A DNA stretch of 50,420 bases from Symsagittifera roscoffensis (GCF_963678635.1 NW_026971646.1:1-50420), one strand, 5' to 3'. Counted from the first letter of the stretch, positions 29,939 to 43,684 are shown. Made by a program: numbers and translations. Notes: generated by a model not told the origin, from the letters alone.

Positions 29939-31666
29939 TTATAGGTGAAATATCTTCTGTTCTGTATTTTTACCGTCTAAATATCTGTAGTCTTTGATAT
30001 CTTTAAAATATCCGCTGTAGTCTTGTTTATAAATGTCTGCAAATCCTGCGGTTTCGGCAAGTTTTCTTAAATTCTGGTCAATTGATTGTCGCTGTATCGT
30101 GTCCATTTGTGTTAATAGTTCCTGAAACTGTTGTGTTCTAATGTGATGTTGTATATCAGATTTAGAATATATTCCAATTGATTGTAAATCAATATTTGGA
30201 TTACGGGCGATAGCTCTGATGCTTTCGGGTGAAAACTTTTTGAGTGGTTGAATTAATGTCGGGTATGGTGTAAGTAGGTAGTATTTATCTTCATCAGGTT
30301 TTAATTGTACTACATTGTGGCCATTTTTTGATCCACATGGGACTGCGGTATCCCAAAAATATGTTCGTCTTGAAAGTGTGTCGACAAAATGTACTTTAAT
30401 TTTATAGAATATTGGGGTTCTTTTATAACAACGTTTGTCTTCAAAACATATAATGGTGATACTTTTTTGGTGCAAGTATAAAACCATAAAATGTTTCCTT
30501 CATAGTCAAGAAAATTTGATCTGTTTCCTGATAATAAGTATCCTGCGTAAGGTTTTTTTAGTACTGCTAATGCGAGTGATTGTAAGATTTGTGTTCTTTC
30601 TAGTTCGCATAATTGATGAAGTGTTTCTAGTTCAGAAAGTGACATTTCTTGGAAAATTCTACTAATTGTATAATCTAATTTCATGTTTAAGTGGACATCA
30701 TAATGAATATTACCAAAATAGGTGCTATTCATTAGTGACAGTTCTTGTAAACGTGTGCTTTTACTGTCATATGGTTTTAGTTTTCCACCAGGTTGACCTT
30801 TGCTTTTATGAAAGTTAACTGGGACGTATGATGTTCCTTCGTTAATAGGGTGACTTTTGGCATAAGGATCAAACTTTATTTTTCCAGTGGTCATGTCGAA
30901 ACATTTTTCGTATTCGACAAGTATTTCAGTTTATTGTGTCTTATAAAGTGGATTTCTGTATTTACATGCAAATTCTGTTTCTTGATAGATTTGAAAACGT
31001 GTTAATTTATTTTCTATATCATGGGGATTTTTAAAATCATTGCTCTGTTTACAAGATGGGTTTACTTGTTCGTATGGAATTGATACTATAAAATATTTTT
31101 CATGAAATTTTATCATTCGAGCGTGTATTTTTGCTACTTGAAATGTTGTGCATCTATCTTCGGGAAGCCAAACAATTGTCATGTACAGAATCGGCAAAGA
31201 CTTGAAAATTTGCTATTTTTTTGTCTGTGTTTTTATTTCTTGTGAGATTTAGTCTGAGTAACTCGTTTTTACAATCGTCGGGATTTAGGTGTAAAAGACG
31301 TTCTATATTACTTTGGTAAAATGATTCGTGATAAAGTCTGTTCTTATTTCCGTTGGAAACTTCTGAACAATGTACTTTCTTTTTGGAAAATGTTGCTGTA
31401 AATTTATATCCTGTGACTGTTGTTGCTCGGGCTTTTGAGTACAATGTTGCTATTACAATTGTAGTTTCTATAGCTTCTGGTTCTGTTTCGCATTGTGATA
31501 CTTGATTTATTGCATATTTGTGTAATGTTTTTTGTTCGCTTTCTTCACAATCATAGTGTGTTACTAATAAATCCTGGGGTCCTGTGCGAGGAGAAAGATT
31601 TGTGTTTTGGTCGGAAAATATTACAAAAAAGATGTGTTGAAATGTTAATATTTTTAGAATATACAT
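29939..31666 (-). pseudogene. Env-like glycoprotein gene (unit 2), 3'-truncated
   Basis: This is the same set of broken env frames as in unit 1 (31154-31666, 30931-31197, 30310-30894, 29939-30487) with the same stop and frame changes. The gene is cut at 29821 inside the membrane region, so the C-terminal anchor and tail are missing. The upstream Ser/Thr/Pro-rich frame lies at 31657-32760 and the small membrane ORF at 32797-32985. Confidence 0.6.
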
Positions 31667-34135
31667 GTGTATGATAATCCTGAGTATGGGTTATAGAATG
31701 TTATGTAACCAATTGTGTTTTTCGTAATTCTATCGTATTTGTATATTACTTCAGTGGTTATAAATGGTGGTGGTAGTGATTGAGCTGTTATATTTGGTGG
31801 ATTTAATAGGTAGGGGTGTTGAACAATATTATTAAATTTGAAAGTGATTTCAAATTTTAACTGGAGACTATTTTGTTGAAGTGTTTGAATATTGTGTTCT
31901 CGAATATCTTCGTGGATATCTTGTCTATATTGTAATCTATTGAGTGCCCAACTGTGGAGTCGGTTACTTTCTTGATGTTGTCCGAATAATGGGAGAATTG
32001 CTACGAATGTGATCCAATCTAATCGTAAAGGGATATTTGATGATGATTGTTCTCGATATCTAGCGTCGAGGTTATTTGGAAAATTTAAAGGGAAAAGTGT
32101 CGGTGAGATTTGATTTGATGATGTTATTGACGGGAATGATAATGTTTCTGGTAAAGATTATAGTGTTGTATCAGAAGAGATATCTATTGGATCATTTACC
32201 AAGCTTAATACACCTTGTGTATATGAGTGTGTTGCCCAATATGGTAGTCGTGCGGTGGGATTGGGGTGGGGTTTAAAGGGATTTTCACGTATTTGCTCAG
32301 ATGTTGGTGTTGAACCTAAGTAATCTGAGGATATACTTGAGGTGCTGCGTTGTGAAAGGAGTGAGGGAGTTTCTGGTAATGTACTACTTAAAATTTCTGA
32401 AGTAGTTGGTGTTGGTGATTGGGGTATATCAAAATAAACTCTGGGGGTTTGAAAATTTCTATTTCTTCGTGGATGTATAATTTGTCTATTTACTTCAACT
32501 GTATTTTGATTTTGACTAGTATGTCTGATTCTATTTATATCTTGTGGTAATGGGGGGTATAAATTATATGTTGGTTCACTTAGGGGTGCTTCTCGCTGAA
32601 CTGGTTCTAATGGCTCAGATAAGCGAGCGTGTCGTTCTTCGAAAGTGTATGGGTTATCTTGGAAAGAAATTTGTGTGGATGTTTGGGGGTTTTGAGTAGT
32701 TGTGGGTATGACTGGGTTTTCTTGGGAGGATGTCGGTGAAGCAGATGTTGTGGTGGTTGGTTAGCAATCTTGGAAATGTGTTCAATTAAATTTTTTCTAG
32801 TGGGAAGATTTATGTTTGTTGTAATATTCTTCGATGAAAATAATTAAAAGTATTGTTGCTAAGGCGAATGTGATTACTGCCTTTTTTACACATTTGCTCA
32901 TTGTCATGATTAGGGATGATAAAAATGCGATAAAAGTTACGAATAGTATAAAAATATCTGTTCTACTAAAAATTGTTCGTATCATTTAAATAGATTTTGA
33001 ATTATCGTGCCTGTGAATGTGGTCAAAGATTTGGGAAAGTTGAAGATATATTTCAAATAGGGAGTAGAAAAATTAAAAAAATTTGCAAAAAATTCATTAA
33101 AAGGATTATTAAAGCTTCAAAAGTATCAATAAAAAATATTAGCGAAAATTTAAATAGAAAGAAAAATTTTATAAAAAGATTTAAGATTGTATTTTTTAAG
33201 ATATTGACTGTTTGAGAGAAAAGCATTTAAAAAATGATTCGTTTGTTGAATATTTTTTCTTTTTTGGGGCGAGATTCAAGTGTGGTCGGATTATTTATTG
33301 GTTTTTTGACAAGTGGGTTGAGTTTTGTGAAAAATTGTTGGGGGCTAATTTTATGGTGTTCGGGAGGTCTTCTTAGCTTTGTTTTTATTTGGTAGATAAT
33401 CTGGGGTATTTTTGAAATATTTGTACTTTAGGCCAAATGATTATGGTCCTTTTTGTCTTTAGGCTAATTCGCCATTTTTGGTTGGAGGGTTTTTGAGGTC
33501 TGAGTTGGGAAAATATTGTTGATCTTTGCGTTATTAGATAGGGGAGGGTTGTAATATTATGGTGGTATTTATTTTAGTTGTCAAATGTTACCGAGTTGCT
33601 TATTTTTGACTTGGAGGTTGTAAAGTTATGGTTATAGAAATGCCTGGAGTTTAATGTTTATCGGCTAATAGGTTTGTGTTAGAGATATAGAAGCTGACTG
33701 ATTTGAGTGAATCCTATTGGCTAAATCTGAACTAAAATTGTTCCGTATGTTTCAGCATGTTATCTTAAAAATATGAAAGTTCAAAATGATTTAAAGGTGT
33801 ACAAATTATTAATTTAAAAATCAAAGTTGTTTTTGAAAATTCATTTTTTTAAAAATATTTTAGATTGTGGTATGAATGTTTTGTAATTTTTACGTGGTTG
33901 GTTTCTAAGTCGTGATGATTCTCTGTGTTTTGATTTTTCTACATGTTCTTGTGGTAAAAATTTTTCTATCATTTTCCTATTTTTTCTTTCTTTTTGAAAT
34001 ATTTTTGGGTCTGGCGTTTTTGCATTGTTTTGAGTTGTGGTTTGTTTTTGATTTTGTTTTTCTTGATGAACGTTATCCTGTTCATTTGTTTCGTTTTATG
34101 TATGGTTTTGAATAAATTTTAAACCTGTAAAAGAA

Positions 34136-35342
34136 TATAATTGAGTAAATTCGCGTAATGCGTATTCTTTTGGGTAGTAAGGTAATAATCTGTTACGATG
34201 TTGAACAATTTCTTTTTTGGTTGAATCTGCGAGTTTATACGTTACGTCATTGGGTTTGGTAATTATTTGGTATGGTCCTTTTCGAAGTGGTTGTAATTTT
34301 TTAGAGATTCCTTTTGTGTATTGAAGTTAGGTAATAAAACAAATGCTCCAATTTTTTTAAATCTGTGGCTGGTGTAAAGCGTGAATTAATTTGGTTGTTA
34401 ATGTTTTGCCTTTGTAACAACATCTTTGTTACTTTTTGGTAAATTTCATTGTGGTTTTTATCTCTATTTAATATCCATTCGGTATGTGTGTCGGAGGCTA
34501 ATTTAAGAATTTGTGGATGATGAAAATGATCTTCATCATGTGTGTGTAAAAGTAGGTTATAACAAAATGAATCTTTATTTGGTTGGCAATAACCTTGTGC
34601 ATTTTTATGCGCATTTGCTGTAAACATAATTGGTTTTTGTGGCTTTTGATTAAAAACCATTTCTTATGGTGACATTCCTAAAGTTGTCGTAATTTGTGAA
34701 TTATATGATAAGGGGAATAATTTTATATCTGCTGACCATTATGTGTATCGTGTATCATTTCCATTAATGATACATCTGAGATATTCTTGTAGTGAACGGT
34801 TCATACCTTCGACTAAATCGTTTGTCCAAGGTGCATGAGATGTACGTGGTTTATGTTTGATGTTGTATAAAGGGCATAGTGTGATAATTTCATTATTAAT
34901 AAATTCTGTACCATTGTTTTTAACTAGGATTTCGAGTAATCCGAATTTTGCTATCCAATGTTCATAAAGTGTTGTTTAAGCATAATAAGCATTACAATGT
35001 GGTACTGGGTTGAGTGCTACATAATGTGTGAATGCATCAACAATGACCATAATGTAGGAGTTTCCTTCTGAAGATGGTGAGATTGGTCCTTTCGTGTCGA
35101 ATGAAATTCTATGGTTGAAATTTAAATTTTTTTCCTTTAAAATCTTGTTTTTGTGCTATTTGTTTTTGATTTGGATACGGTGTGTTCAATTGACATTTTA
35201 TACAATCATTGCATATTACTTTTATCCAAATTGGTGCATTTGGGAAAAAAAAATTTTGTGTAAAGTTCGAGTATGTTTTTTCTGATCCGGAGTGTCCCTT
35301 TGTATTTTGTGTATGGGAGATGTTAAAAGCTATTAATATCAT
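34136..35342 (-). pseudogene. Integrase region (unit 2)
   Basis: This repeats 24007-25213, including the HHCC finger (35109-35342), KNNGTEF with Asn at the catalytic Asp position, the core stops, and the GPY/F module. The RNase H-integrase tether follows at 35375-35668 and the patch at 36021-36313. Confidence 0.75.
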
Positions 35343-36581
35343 ACTTAAAGATAGATAGGGAACTTTAGAATCATTTAATTGATATTCTTAAAGATCTGTA
35401 GTTTCATTAATTGTTGTGTTGTTAAATTTCTGAAATATCTGAGGAGTGTTTTGTTACCTAAAATTGTGGTATCTGCTCTTACGGGCTTAGTTTTGTATTT
35501 GTGCCATGATTTTAGTTGTCTAATTACTGGATCGAGATTTTCATATTGTTTTAAAAGTTCAAGTGTAATTTTATCTGTTGGGGGGCGAAAAATATTGTCA
35601 ATTTCGAGTTTTGATAGGGGAATTGTGTCAAGTGGGTCATGGAGGTCAAAACTTGATTTATTGTGCATTTTGAATCATTTGTTTGTGGTCCTGATAAGTT
35701 TATTTTATCAGTCAAACTTTCTTTTTCAATTAGTGGAAAAAGGTCTTTTTTATGCGAGTGTTGTTTTATTTTTTTTTGTTGTGTATTGTTTTTTATCCAT
35801 TGTGAGTATGGAATTGGTTTAAAAGTTGATGATCCTAGTAAATCAACTTCATAGTGATTATTTTGGCAATCTAAGTAGAGTGGAAAATGTTGTAGATTTT
35901 TTATTTCTGATTGATCAATGTCAGTTTTTACTGCGTATTTGCATTCTAATCGAGGTGATGTTTCATTTTTTGCGAGATAGAATTTAATATTTTGTGGTAT
36001 TTCAACTGTAGTTTTTCGTGTAATTGATATTCTAAAAGATCTGTAGTTTCATTAATTGTTGTGTTGTTAAATTTCTGAAATATCTGAGGAGTGCTTTGTT
36101 ACCTAAAATTGTGGTATCATTTCCATTAATGATACATCTGAGATATTTAATTGATGTATCATTAATGTAACAATGATTTGTGGTATTTGTGAATGCATCC
36201 TTCTGCATTCACAAATTTAATTTCATCAAATCTTTTTTAATTTCATCAAATCGAAGCTTTTTAATTTCATCAAATCGTGTTTGATGTTCAGTGGTCCAAT
36301 AGAATTTTGTATATCTACTTAATGTATCTGGTAATGCAAGGTTTTTTCCTGCTGTCCAAACTCAATGTAAGTTTGGAAATTTCATTAAAATTAGTTGAAA
36401 TCTATAAACTCTATGATTTGGGTTTGGTTTTTGTGTAAAGAGAAATGTAATTGGTTTGCGATCTGTAAATAAAACTGTTGGGTGTTTTGATCCAAGTATC
36501 AGAAATTCGTTTTCTGTAAGTGTGTAAATTATAGGTACATTCTCTCATTAGAGTTGAGAGTCGTAGCTCTGCTTGTGTAAA

Positions 36582-36866
36582 TCATCGTGAATGTGCTGAT
36601 ATAAGAATCATTTTGTTTGTTCCACTATGTGATTGTAGCAATGCTGCGCCAATGCCAAAATTTGAAGCATCGCACTTTGCATAGAATGGTTGATTTGGAT
36701 CTGGAATTGTGTTTGAAATTTGTTCTGTCAAAAGCTTTTTAATTTCATCAAATCGTGTTTGATGTTCAGTGGTCCATTCAAAATTATTTTGTTGTCTGAG
36801 GATGTTGTAGAAAGTTTTTAAGTATAATTGCACTTTGTAAACGTATTTAATTAAGATATTTAACAT
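36582..36866 (-). pseudogene. RNase H N-terminal part (unit 2)
   Basis: Identical frame to 26453-26737, with the CDAS motif intact. Confidence 0.75.
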
Positions 36867-36960
36867 TCCAAGGAATTCTTGGATTTTCTTTTTATTTGTA
36901 GATGGTTGAAGTTTTTGGATTGCATCAATGCGTGATTTTAATGGAGTGATAGTGTTTCGT

Positions 36961-37893
36961 TCAATATCCTAAAAATTTAACGCGTGTTAAAAAGAAGTGT
37001 GATTTATCGGGGGCTGCTTTCAGATTTTCGTTCTGAAGTATTTTATGATATTTTTCCAAAACTGTAAACATTTCGTCTTTGGTTTGTGATTGCATAAAAA
37101 CATCGTCTAAATAGGTGATTGCATTTTTCTTGAGTATTAATGGTCTAAGAATTTTACTCATGAAAGCTGAAAAAGCTGCTGGTCCTATGGATATTCCATA
37201 AAATAAGCGATTAAATTCATATTGTTGATTTCCAATGACAAATTGTGTTAAACGCCGTGATTGTTCATCTAGTGGCATTTGATTATATGCACTATTCATA
37301 TCTGCGGTTGTGAAGTATTTACCATTTATCTTTGTTAAGATAACTTGTATTAGTTCAATAGGCCAATTGAATTTTGATTCGTCAATTAGTGAATTGAGGT
37401 ATCTAGCGTCTAAAACTATTTTTAGTGATTCACCTTTTGCTAGAATGATAACAGGGTTAATGAAGGTGTTTCCTTTTTGTTGTTTTTTTTTGTTTACTGG
37501 TGAGGTAATTTCGTATTGTTCTAAAATATCAAGTAATCTATTTACCTTGTCGTGTAAAGGAATCGGTACTTTACTTGCTCTTTGTTTTTTAAAAACTGCG
37601 TCAGGTTTTAGTGATTCATTGATTTTTCCAAAGTCAAATTTTGATGTTGCGTAAACTGTTGAATATTTTAACAGTTTTTTTGCTAATTTGTCAAATTCAT
37701 CTTGTGTGATTTGTGAGTGTTGAAAAATAAACATTGTTAAAAATTTTTGTTGTTCTTTTGTGTAATTTGTTATATTGAATGTCGGTTTAAAATATGGTGT
37801 TTTTGTGAAATAATCTGTACTTCTTTTTTCATTACTTATTAAAATATTTATGGATAATTCTTCGTTAAGAATTGTTGATTGACAAATATCCAA
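36961..37893 (-). pseudogene. Reverse transcriptase (unit 2)
   Basis: Identical 310-codon frame to 26832-27764, with both active-site Asp motifs and the same premature stop after KFLGY. The templated 73-nt insertion lies at 37987-38059. Confidence 0.9.
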
Positions 37894-38126
37894 TAGTTAT
37901 AGTATATTATTTATTCGATAGGCTACTTCAATTATAGGTGAAATTGTAGCATTTGTTCCGGAATATCCTAAAAAAACCTAACAGTATACTAATGTTGATC
38001 CTTGTGCTGTTGCCAACTTACTAGATGTTTCAAGAGGTGTTAAATTTGGGTGTAGTGTTATTTGATATGGTGTATTGTTATACACATGTAATAAAATAAT
38101 ATCGGAATTCGCATTTTTTGAGTATT

Positions 38127-38945
38127 TTATAGATGAGATTTTAGTTCTGAAAAGTTTGTGAATTGGTTTAAATTCGAAGTCTGACACAAATAGTTGTTGT
38201 TTGTTTTGACTTTTTTATACTGATGAACTTGTTTAATTGAAAAATTATATATATTTCCTGATAGAGGTTTCAAGTGTTTCCGTTTTTGATTATAAATGGT
38301 GTAAATTTTTGAGAAAAATGGTGGTTGTTTGTTTAATCTTTGAAAAAATGTTAGGGCTGTGTTTTTTGTTTTTGTATATTTGTCTGTGATATGTTTTTTA
38401 CTATTTAAAATATTTATTGTTGGTATATATTTAGTAATAAATGGTATGCCAATGATATTGTGCTTAATATCAATAATATGAAATGTTTGTTTTAACGGCT
38501 TGTTCAAAATCTTGTTTTGTTTCATTGTTCTTGTGGGAAGGAGGAATAATTGGATTTTTCCGTAGTTTACTAATGTTGATCCTTGTGCTGTTGCCAACTT
38601 ACTAGATGTTTCAAGAGGTGTTAAATTTGGGTGTAGTGTTCTAATTTCTTTCCATGTGGGAAAATTAATTATATTTGATTTTGCTCCGGAGTCGATTAAA
38701 AAATCAATTTCAAGATCTGGTGGTTGAAATTCTTTACTTCTTGGACTCTCTAGGAGAAGTGGGATTGTCCAACTTTTTTCTCTTGGTTGTTTTTTTTGTA
38801 TACTTTGATAAATATGTTTTGGGTTTGGGCATTGTGTTTCATCTTTTTTATCAGGTTTAATTACCGTGCTAATTTCGTTTACTTCCTGTGTAGTTTGTGT
38901 ACTATTAGTAATAGGTCCAATGTAGTAATTATCAAGGAGTTCCAA
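38127..38945 (-). pseudogene. Protease (unit 2)
   Basis: Identical 272-codon frame to 27998-28816, with DSGA and HNIIGIPF intact. Confidence 0.8.
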
Positions 38946-39753
38946 TTGATTTTCATATATATGTGAAGTAAAAGGTTGTTCGTATACGATAGGTTCATAG
39001 TCGTTTTTGACTGTTATCGTATTTACAGAGATGGTATTGCCTGTATCACTCTCAGTATCTGATGATTCGCAATTAATGTGATTTCGTTGTAGTTAATTTC
39101 TTCCTGTGTCATCAATACCTGGGGGGTCTGAAGTTGTTTCTCAATTTTTTTGCACTTGATTTATGTGTCTTTGATGTTTTGGTGTGTTACTTCTGTATCA
39201 ATTTCTAGAATCGGGATAACGGTTATTATTCCTATGTGGTGACTGGGAATAATTTCTGTATCGATTATTGAAACCTGAGTTTCGGTTTTGTGAATTATTC
39301 AGTGATCTGTTTTGATAGTTATCAATTGATCTGTTATCATTTGATCTGTTATATGAGTTATTCCTTGATCTATTGTTTGAATAGTGCTGATTTCGATAGT
39401 TTGAATAACTTATATTCCTACTGTGTGAATAGTTTCTATTTCTGTTGTATGATGAGTTTCGTGATCTATTATTGGAATAGTGTCTATTCCTTGGGTTTGA
39501 ATGAGAACTGGATGCAGAAACAAATTCTGTTGAGTTTGATTTCGATAGTGATTAGTTATTTGGTTTTTTTGGCTATTCGATCGGCTCTGTCTATTTTGTG
39601 AGACATTTCGTGAATTTTTTTGTTCGGGCGATCTACCTCTATAACTTGAGTTATATGGTGATTGATTTCTTGAGTAATTTGAGTTGCTTGGAAGTGGTTT
39701 TCTTGAACTGTTATTACTATATATAATTTTGTTTGGTAGATTTTGATCTTTTT

Positions 39754-40194
39754 TTATGTATTGATAGAATGATTTACTTCGTTCTTTGTGCTTTTGAGGT
39801 TTATTCTGATTATCTTGTTGATTTTGTCTACATTCGGCAATACTGTGTCCGTATCGTCGGCAGTAATTACACCATTTTTGAAAGATGGTTTGCCTTTAAA
39901 ATTTGGGTTTCTTTTATATATGCTTAGTATTTCAGTGATTTTTTCAATCAGGTCTGTTTCTGATTCTTGTACATTAGTTATATGTGTAGTATTTGTTTCA
40001 ATTCGATTAACATATTGTAGTTTTAGATTTTCTGTTTCTTCGAGTTTCATTGTGATTTCTGCTTGTTCTAGTTTATCTACTAATTTCCTAAAATCTAAAT
40101 CTGGTTCTCGAACTGAGGAAGGATGAGATGCTCTCTTTTTTATAGCTATTTTCCTTAATTGAGGTGTTAAGGTCATCATTAAAATTTCTGTCAT
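39754..40194 (-). pseudogene. Gag nucleocapsid region (copy D)
   Basis: The 146-codon frame covers the capsid end (MMTLTPQLRKIAIKK), the helix before the knuckle (LIEKITEILSIYKRN) and basic residues, then changes frame just at the knuckle (KPSFKNGVITADDTD instead of CNYC). The CCHC itself is in the next frame. The Asn-Arg-Ser-rich tail follows at 39180-39610. Confidence 0.7.
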
Positions 40195-40377
40195 TTTTGT
40201 GTTTTTGTAGTCATGTGTATTAAGTGAATGTGCTTTTCGAACAAGTGTTTCGATTCGTACTGCTAATTGTTTGAATGTTTCATTTGGTAATCTGCGTATT
40301 TCGTTGCATAAAACTCTTTGATGTTGTTTGTTTAATTCAGAATCAAACTTTTTTGAAAATTCTTGTTTAAATCTTTT

Positions 40378-40674
40378 TCAATCTGATTTTATTTCTATAG
40401 GTAATACTGAAAACCATTTTTGAGCTGCGCCATCTAGTGTTGTTTGGATTAACGCTGTGTGTCTAATTATCCAAATTTGATAGAGTGGTGTATTAATTGG
40501 TTCAGGTCCTATTTTTAAAATTAAATTTGCTGTGACTGCGTTTAAATAGTCTTCCATAGAATATTCAGGGTCTGTTCCTGTGAATACCATCAGTGGTTTA
40601 TTTGATGTTATTGATGATCCACCCATGAGGTATGGATTCATAGTCATCTGTAGTGATTCTGCGGCATTTGACAT
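40378..40674 (-). pseudogene. Gag capsid-like domain (copy D), broken
   Basis: The 98-codon frame matches the first half of 12020-12607 (FTGTDPEYSMEDYLNAV and TTLDGAAQKWFSVLP). It ends at IKSD, where TGG for Trp of the W-x-x-F motif has become a stop (TGA). The rest of the domain is readable at 40195-40377. B has its own break elsewhere in the domain, so lesions in the two copies are independent. Confidence 0.75.
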
Positions 40675-40741
40675 TTGTGAAAAATTTGAAAGTTGATTTT
40701 TTGTTATTTCATGTTGCTGGAGGTAATATGGAAGCGGTATT

Positions 40742-41418
40742 TCATTTTTTCATTTTGCATTTGAGTTGGTTGGTAAGAATGCTTAGTAATTGGGTTTTGT
40801 AGCTGTATTGGTTGAAAAGATTTTGTATATCTATTTGTTGTGGATTTTGTATATCTATTGGATTTTGTCGGAAAATTTTCATATTTTGGGATGGTTGAGA
40901 TTGTCGCGTTCTTTGTTTTAGTATATGGTGCAAAAATATCTGGTTGATAGTAATCATCATCATCAGTTGATAGGTTATTTGTGTTATAAGGTGTTTGTTG
41001 TTTATTCTTATTTTGTTGAGAAAATGGATAATTTTCACTATAATCCTGTGGAGGTTGTGATTATCTGGAAAATTTACTGAATTGTTCAATGTATTTGGGA
41101 GATTCCAATAATGGGAACATACGTGATTTAAATTTTGTGTATTTTTTGGGGGGGTTGATTTGTTTTTTGTTGGTGTGCATAATTATAATTGTGTTCTGCA
41201 AAAGTGTTTTTTGTGAACGTTTTTCGTGTTTTTGACGGTTTTGTCATTGGTCTATACGTCTGATAGTCCATATGTGAGTATTTTGGAGCAACCGAAGGTT
41301 TAACGGTTGACTGTAAGGTTACCTGTGGTAGTAATGTTTTTGTATTTTTTGGTATTGTGAGATTTGGACGTATTGGTGAAATATTTTGTTGTGTGGTTTT
41401 TACTGTTGTTTGGACCAC
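40742..41418 (-). pseudogene. Gag N-terminal region (copy D)
   Basis: Frames 41128-41418 and 40742-41089 correspond to 13066-13356 and 12637-13027 of B. One G is missing near 41060, which moves the second frame after MNNSVNFPDN. A short repeat (TTTTGTATATCTATT) near 40820-40860 was reshuffled relative to B. Basic, Asn/Gln/Thr-rich, disordered-looking. Confidence 0.5.
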
Positions 41419-41559
41419 TTCTTCATTTATGAAGTGTGATGGTGTTTGAATATCTTGTTGTGTAAGATTTCTGGTTCCATTGAGGTTTTCATTATGTCTG
41501 ACTGTTGAATGTAAGCTGTTATTTCGTGTATCGCGTAAAAATGTATTATAATTTAATGG

Positions 41560-42028
41560 TGTTGCGTCAATCGTTTTGGTGATGTGCTTTGAACTTCTGT
41601 TTTTTCTAATATGGATATATAACTATATATTATTGCAAAAACTTCGCTAGTGAATATTGAGTTTGCTCTTTGTGAATTATGATATTGTATGCTTTTGATG
41701 TATTCTATGAATACTTTTGAAATTTCTAAATCTATATCGTCTGTTTGAATTTAATATTCGTTATGAGCTGTTCGTGGTGTGCTGAATTCGATGGTGTAAA
41801 TTCCATATTGTTGTGTTAGATTACATATGTCTTTTAGATAATGTTCTATAATTTGTCTTTTTACTTTTACATCCGGGAATTCTGCTTTGCATGGACTAAT
41901 TCCTGGTTCAAACAAATTTACGAGTAAGTTTTTACAAAATCGTGTTTGTCCTCTATCATGGAGTGAATCTATAAGAAAGGGAAAAACTGCTTCTTCATCT
42001 GGACTTTCGTCACTTTGAGTGTGGCTTA
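41560..42028 (-). pseudogene. Pre-gag coding region (copy D)
   Basis: The sense frame reads from 42028 for about 155 codons with one stop (TAA at about 41751, where B has a sense codon). The start codon has become ATA. It corresponds to 13560-13983 of B, which is frameshifted at other points. The protein starts acidic and then has helical, Tyr/Ile-rich stretches. Unknown family. Confidence 0.45.
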
Positions 42029-42305
42029 TTTTTTCGTTTGATGACTGTTAATATATAACTATCAATATGTCTAATTGGTTGATTCCAATTATATAGGTGT
42101 ACCGGTTTGTGTTTATATTGCTTTTTTATTCTTCTTTTCCCTCTTTTTGATGAGTTTGAAGTTGTTTGAAAAATATAATTGATCATAGATGGGGCACTTT
42201 TTGATTTTTGATTCCTTTAATTTGTATAGTTCGTCTAAACTGTTGGTTTCTGATTCGGAAAATGCGTTTCTATTTTTGGAAAATCTTTTTTTGTGTGATT
42301 TGTCT

Positions 42306-42476
42306 TTAGTTGCTTATATTTTTTCTTTTTATTGTTTGTCGTTTTGTTAGAATGTATCCAACTGTTTGTGTATGTGGGGTTATTACAAGATCATATTTTT
42401 GGTTGTCTAATTCACAATTGTGTAAAACGATTGTTTGTTTATTTCCTAAATGTTTGAATGACATAAAGTTTAGCAT
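42306..42476 (-). CDS. Small conserved leader ORF, 56 codons (copy D)
   Basis: Same start, length and stop as 14267-14437, with four or so amino acid changes and a similar basic tail. The retained length in two diverged copies is the only evidence for coding. Function unknown. Confidence 0.4.
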   Translation of the reverse strand: MLNFMSFKHLGNKQTIVLHNCELDNQKYDLVITPHTQTVGYILTKRQTIKRKNISN

Positions 42477-42489
42477 GAGGGATGCTAGA

Positions 42490-43414
42490 AGTTATTAGTG
42501 ATTTTTATTTTCCTAGACTGTTAGTCCTTACAATTTTTTGGTTAGCTTAACCTGGGTCTTTTTTGTTCTGGGTTGGAGAGAAAAGTATATCAATTCCGGA
42601 GAATGATTTTTTACTTTCTCGTGGCTAGTCTAAGGTAAGGTGTTAACTTTCTCAATCTTACTTAGGGGTAGTGATTGTGTTCAAGGGTTGGAGAATAGTA
42701 AATCGATCCACAAGGTTCAGGTATAGTTAGAACGCAAGTAATTCGTTAGATACTATTTTAAACTTACTAAGTCTAATCTATCCTGGGTCTGGTAAGAGGA
42801 GGGTTCAAGTGAAGGATGAATAACCGAGGTTCTTTACTGTTTAGCCTAATTTAAATAGTTAGTGTTATTAAAAAATTCCTTTAGTCCTGGGTCTTTTGAA
42901 AAGGTTGGGTAGTGAATCGACGTTTGAGGTCGTTAGACACTTAATAAGTGGGTGGGGGAGAACAAAAGTGTTCTTTTTGATCCAAGGGTAAGCCTTGATG
43001 ATCAGAATTAAAATTAGTGATTTAGAAAAATTTATTAAGATCCAAGGATAAGCCTTGATGATCTGGTTTAAAATTAAGTAAATTTAAGTTTAAAATGGTT
43101 TAATTTTCTTAAATATAATGTTTTAGTGTTTTACGATTTAGTTAGCTTATGATCGCTGTTATGTTTAGGTGATGAAGCTGAAGCAACAGGATGATTTATA
43201 TATACTAACAATTTATTGTCATGCTACTAATTTTTCTTTTTATTTTTTAATAAATATTTTGTTATATATGTTTCATATAAAACTGCAGAAGTTGGAAAAA
43301 TTGATCTGAGATCATTTTATCAATCGTTATTGTACTTTAGTAATTGTGTTTAGCGCCTGAAATAATCATGAAGATTTTCTTCAAAATTTTATGTTTGCAA
43401 ATGAAAATCTAAAT
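42490..43414 (-). other. Structured leader (copy D)
   Basis: Noncoding counterpart of 14461-15362, with the same two GATCCAAGG hairpins (about 42979-43065) and the AGAACA/TGTTCT hairpin. A 14-base insertion (about 42590-42603) is the main difference from B. Confidence 0.4.
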
Positions 43415-43684
43415 TTATTGCTTGTAAGATTCTAAATATAAAAGTTTGTGTTGGCTTTTGCCGTTCAACCATGAAACTAAATGGTAAGTTTCTACATAGT
43501 CGTATATCGTCTCTTTCCGAGGTCTTCTTCCAATACCGGGTAGTTCTAGTATTGTGCGGAATATCGGCTCTGATCTATTGAGTCGTAGAGACATTTCAAT
43601 TAAGTTATTATCGTGTAACATTTTAAAAATGTTTTGTCTAATTTCTAATCTATATTTGGTTAATTCTAAGCTATTAAGGTCTTA
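43415..43684 (-). CDS. Leader ORF next to the primer site (copy D)
   Basis: Counterpart of 15363-15627. The ATG form spans 43415-43621 (68 codons) and the frame is open upstream to the primer site. Changes from B are few (for example GIG for VNG before RRPRKETIYDYVETY), with no stop, which supports coding. Unknown family. Confidence 0.42.

Larger units (their letters stand above)
29821..39944. repeat. Second unit of the 10.1-kb tandem duplication
   Basis: Copy of 19692-29815 at offset 10129, with no difference seen by eye. Unlike unit 1 it continues on its right into the rest of gag, the leader and the LTR, so unit 2 keeps the original right-hand context and unit 1 the original left-hand context. 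Confidence 0.93.
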
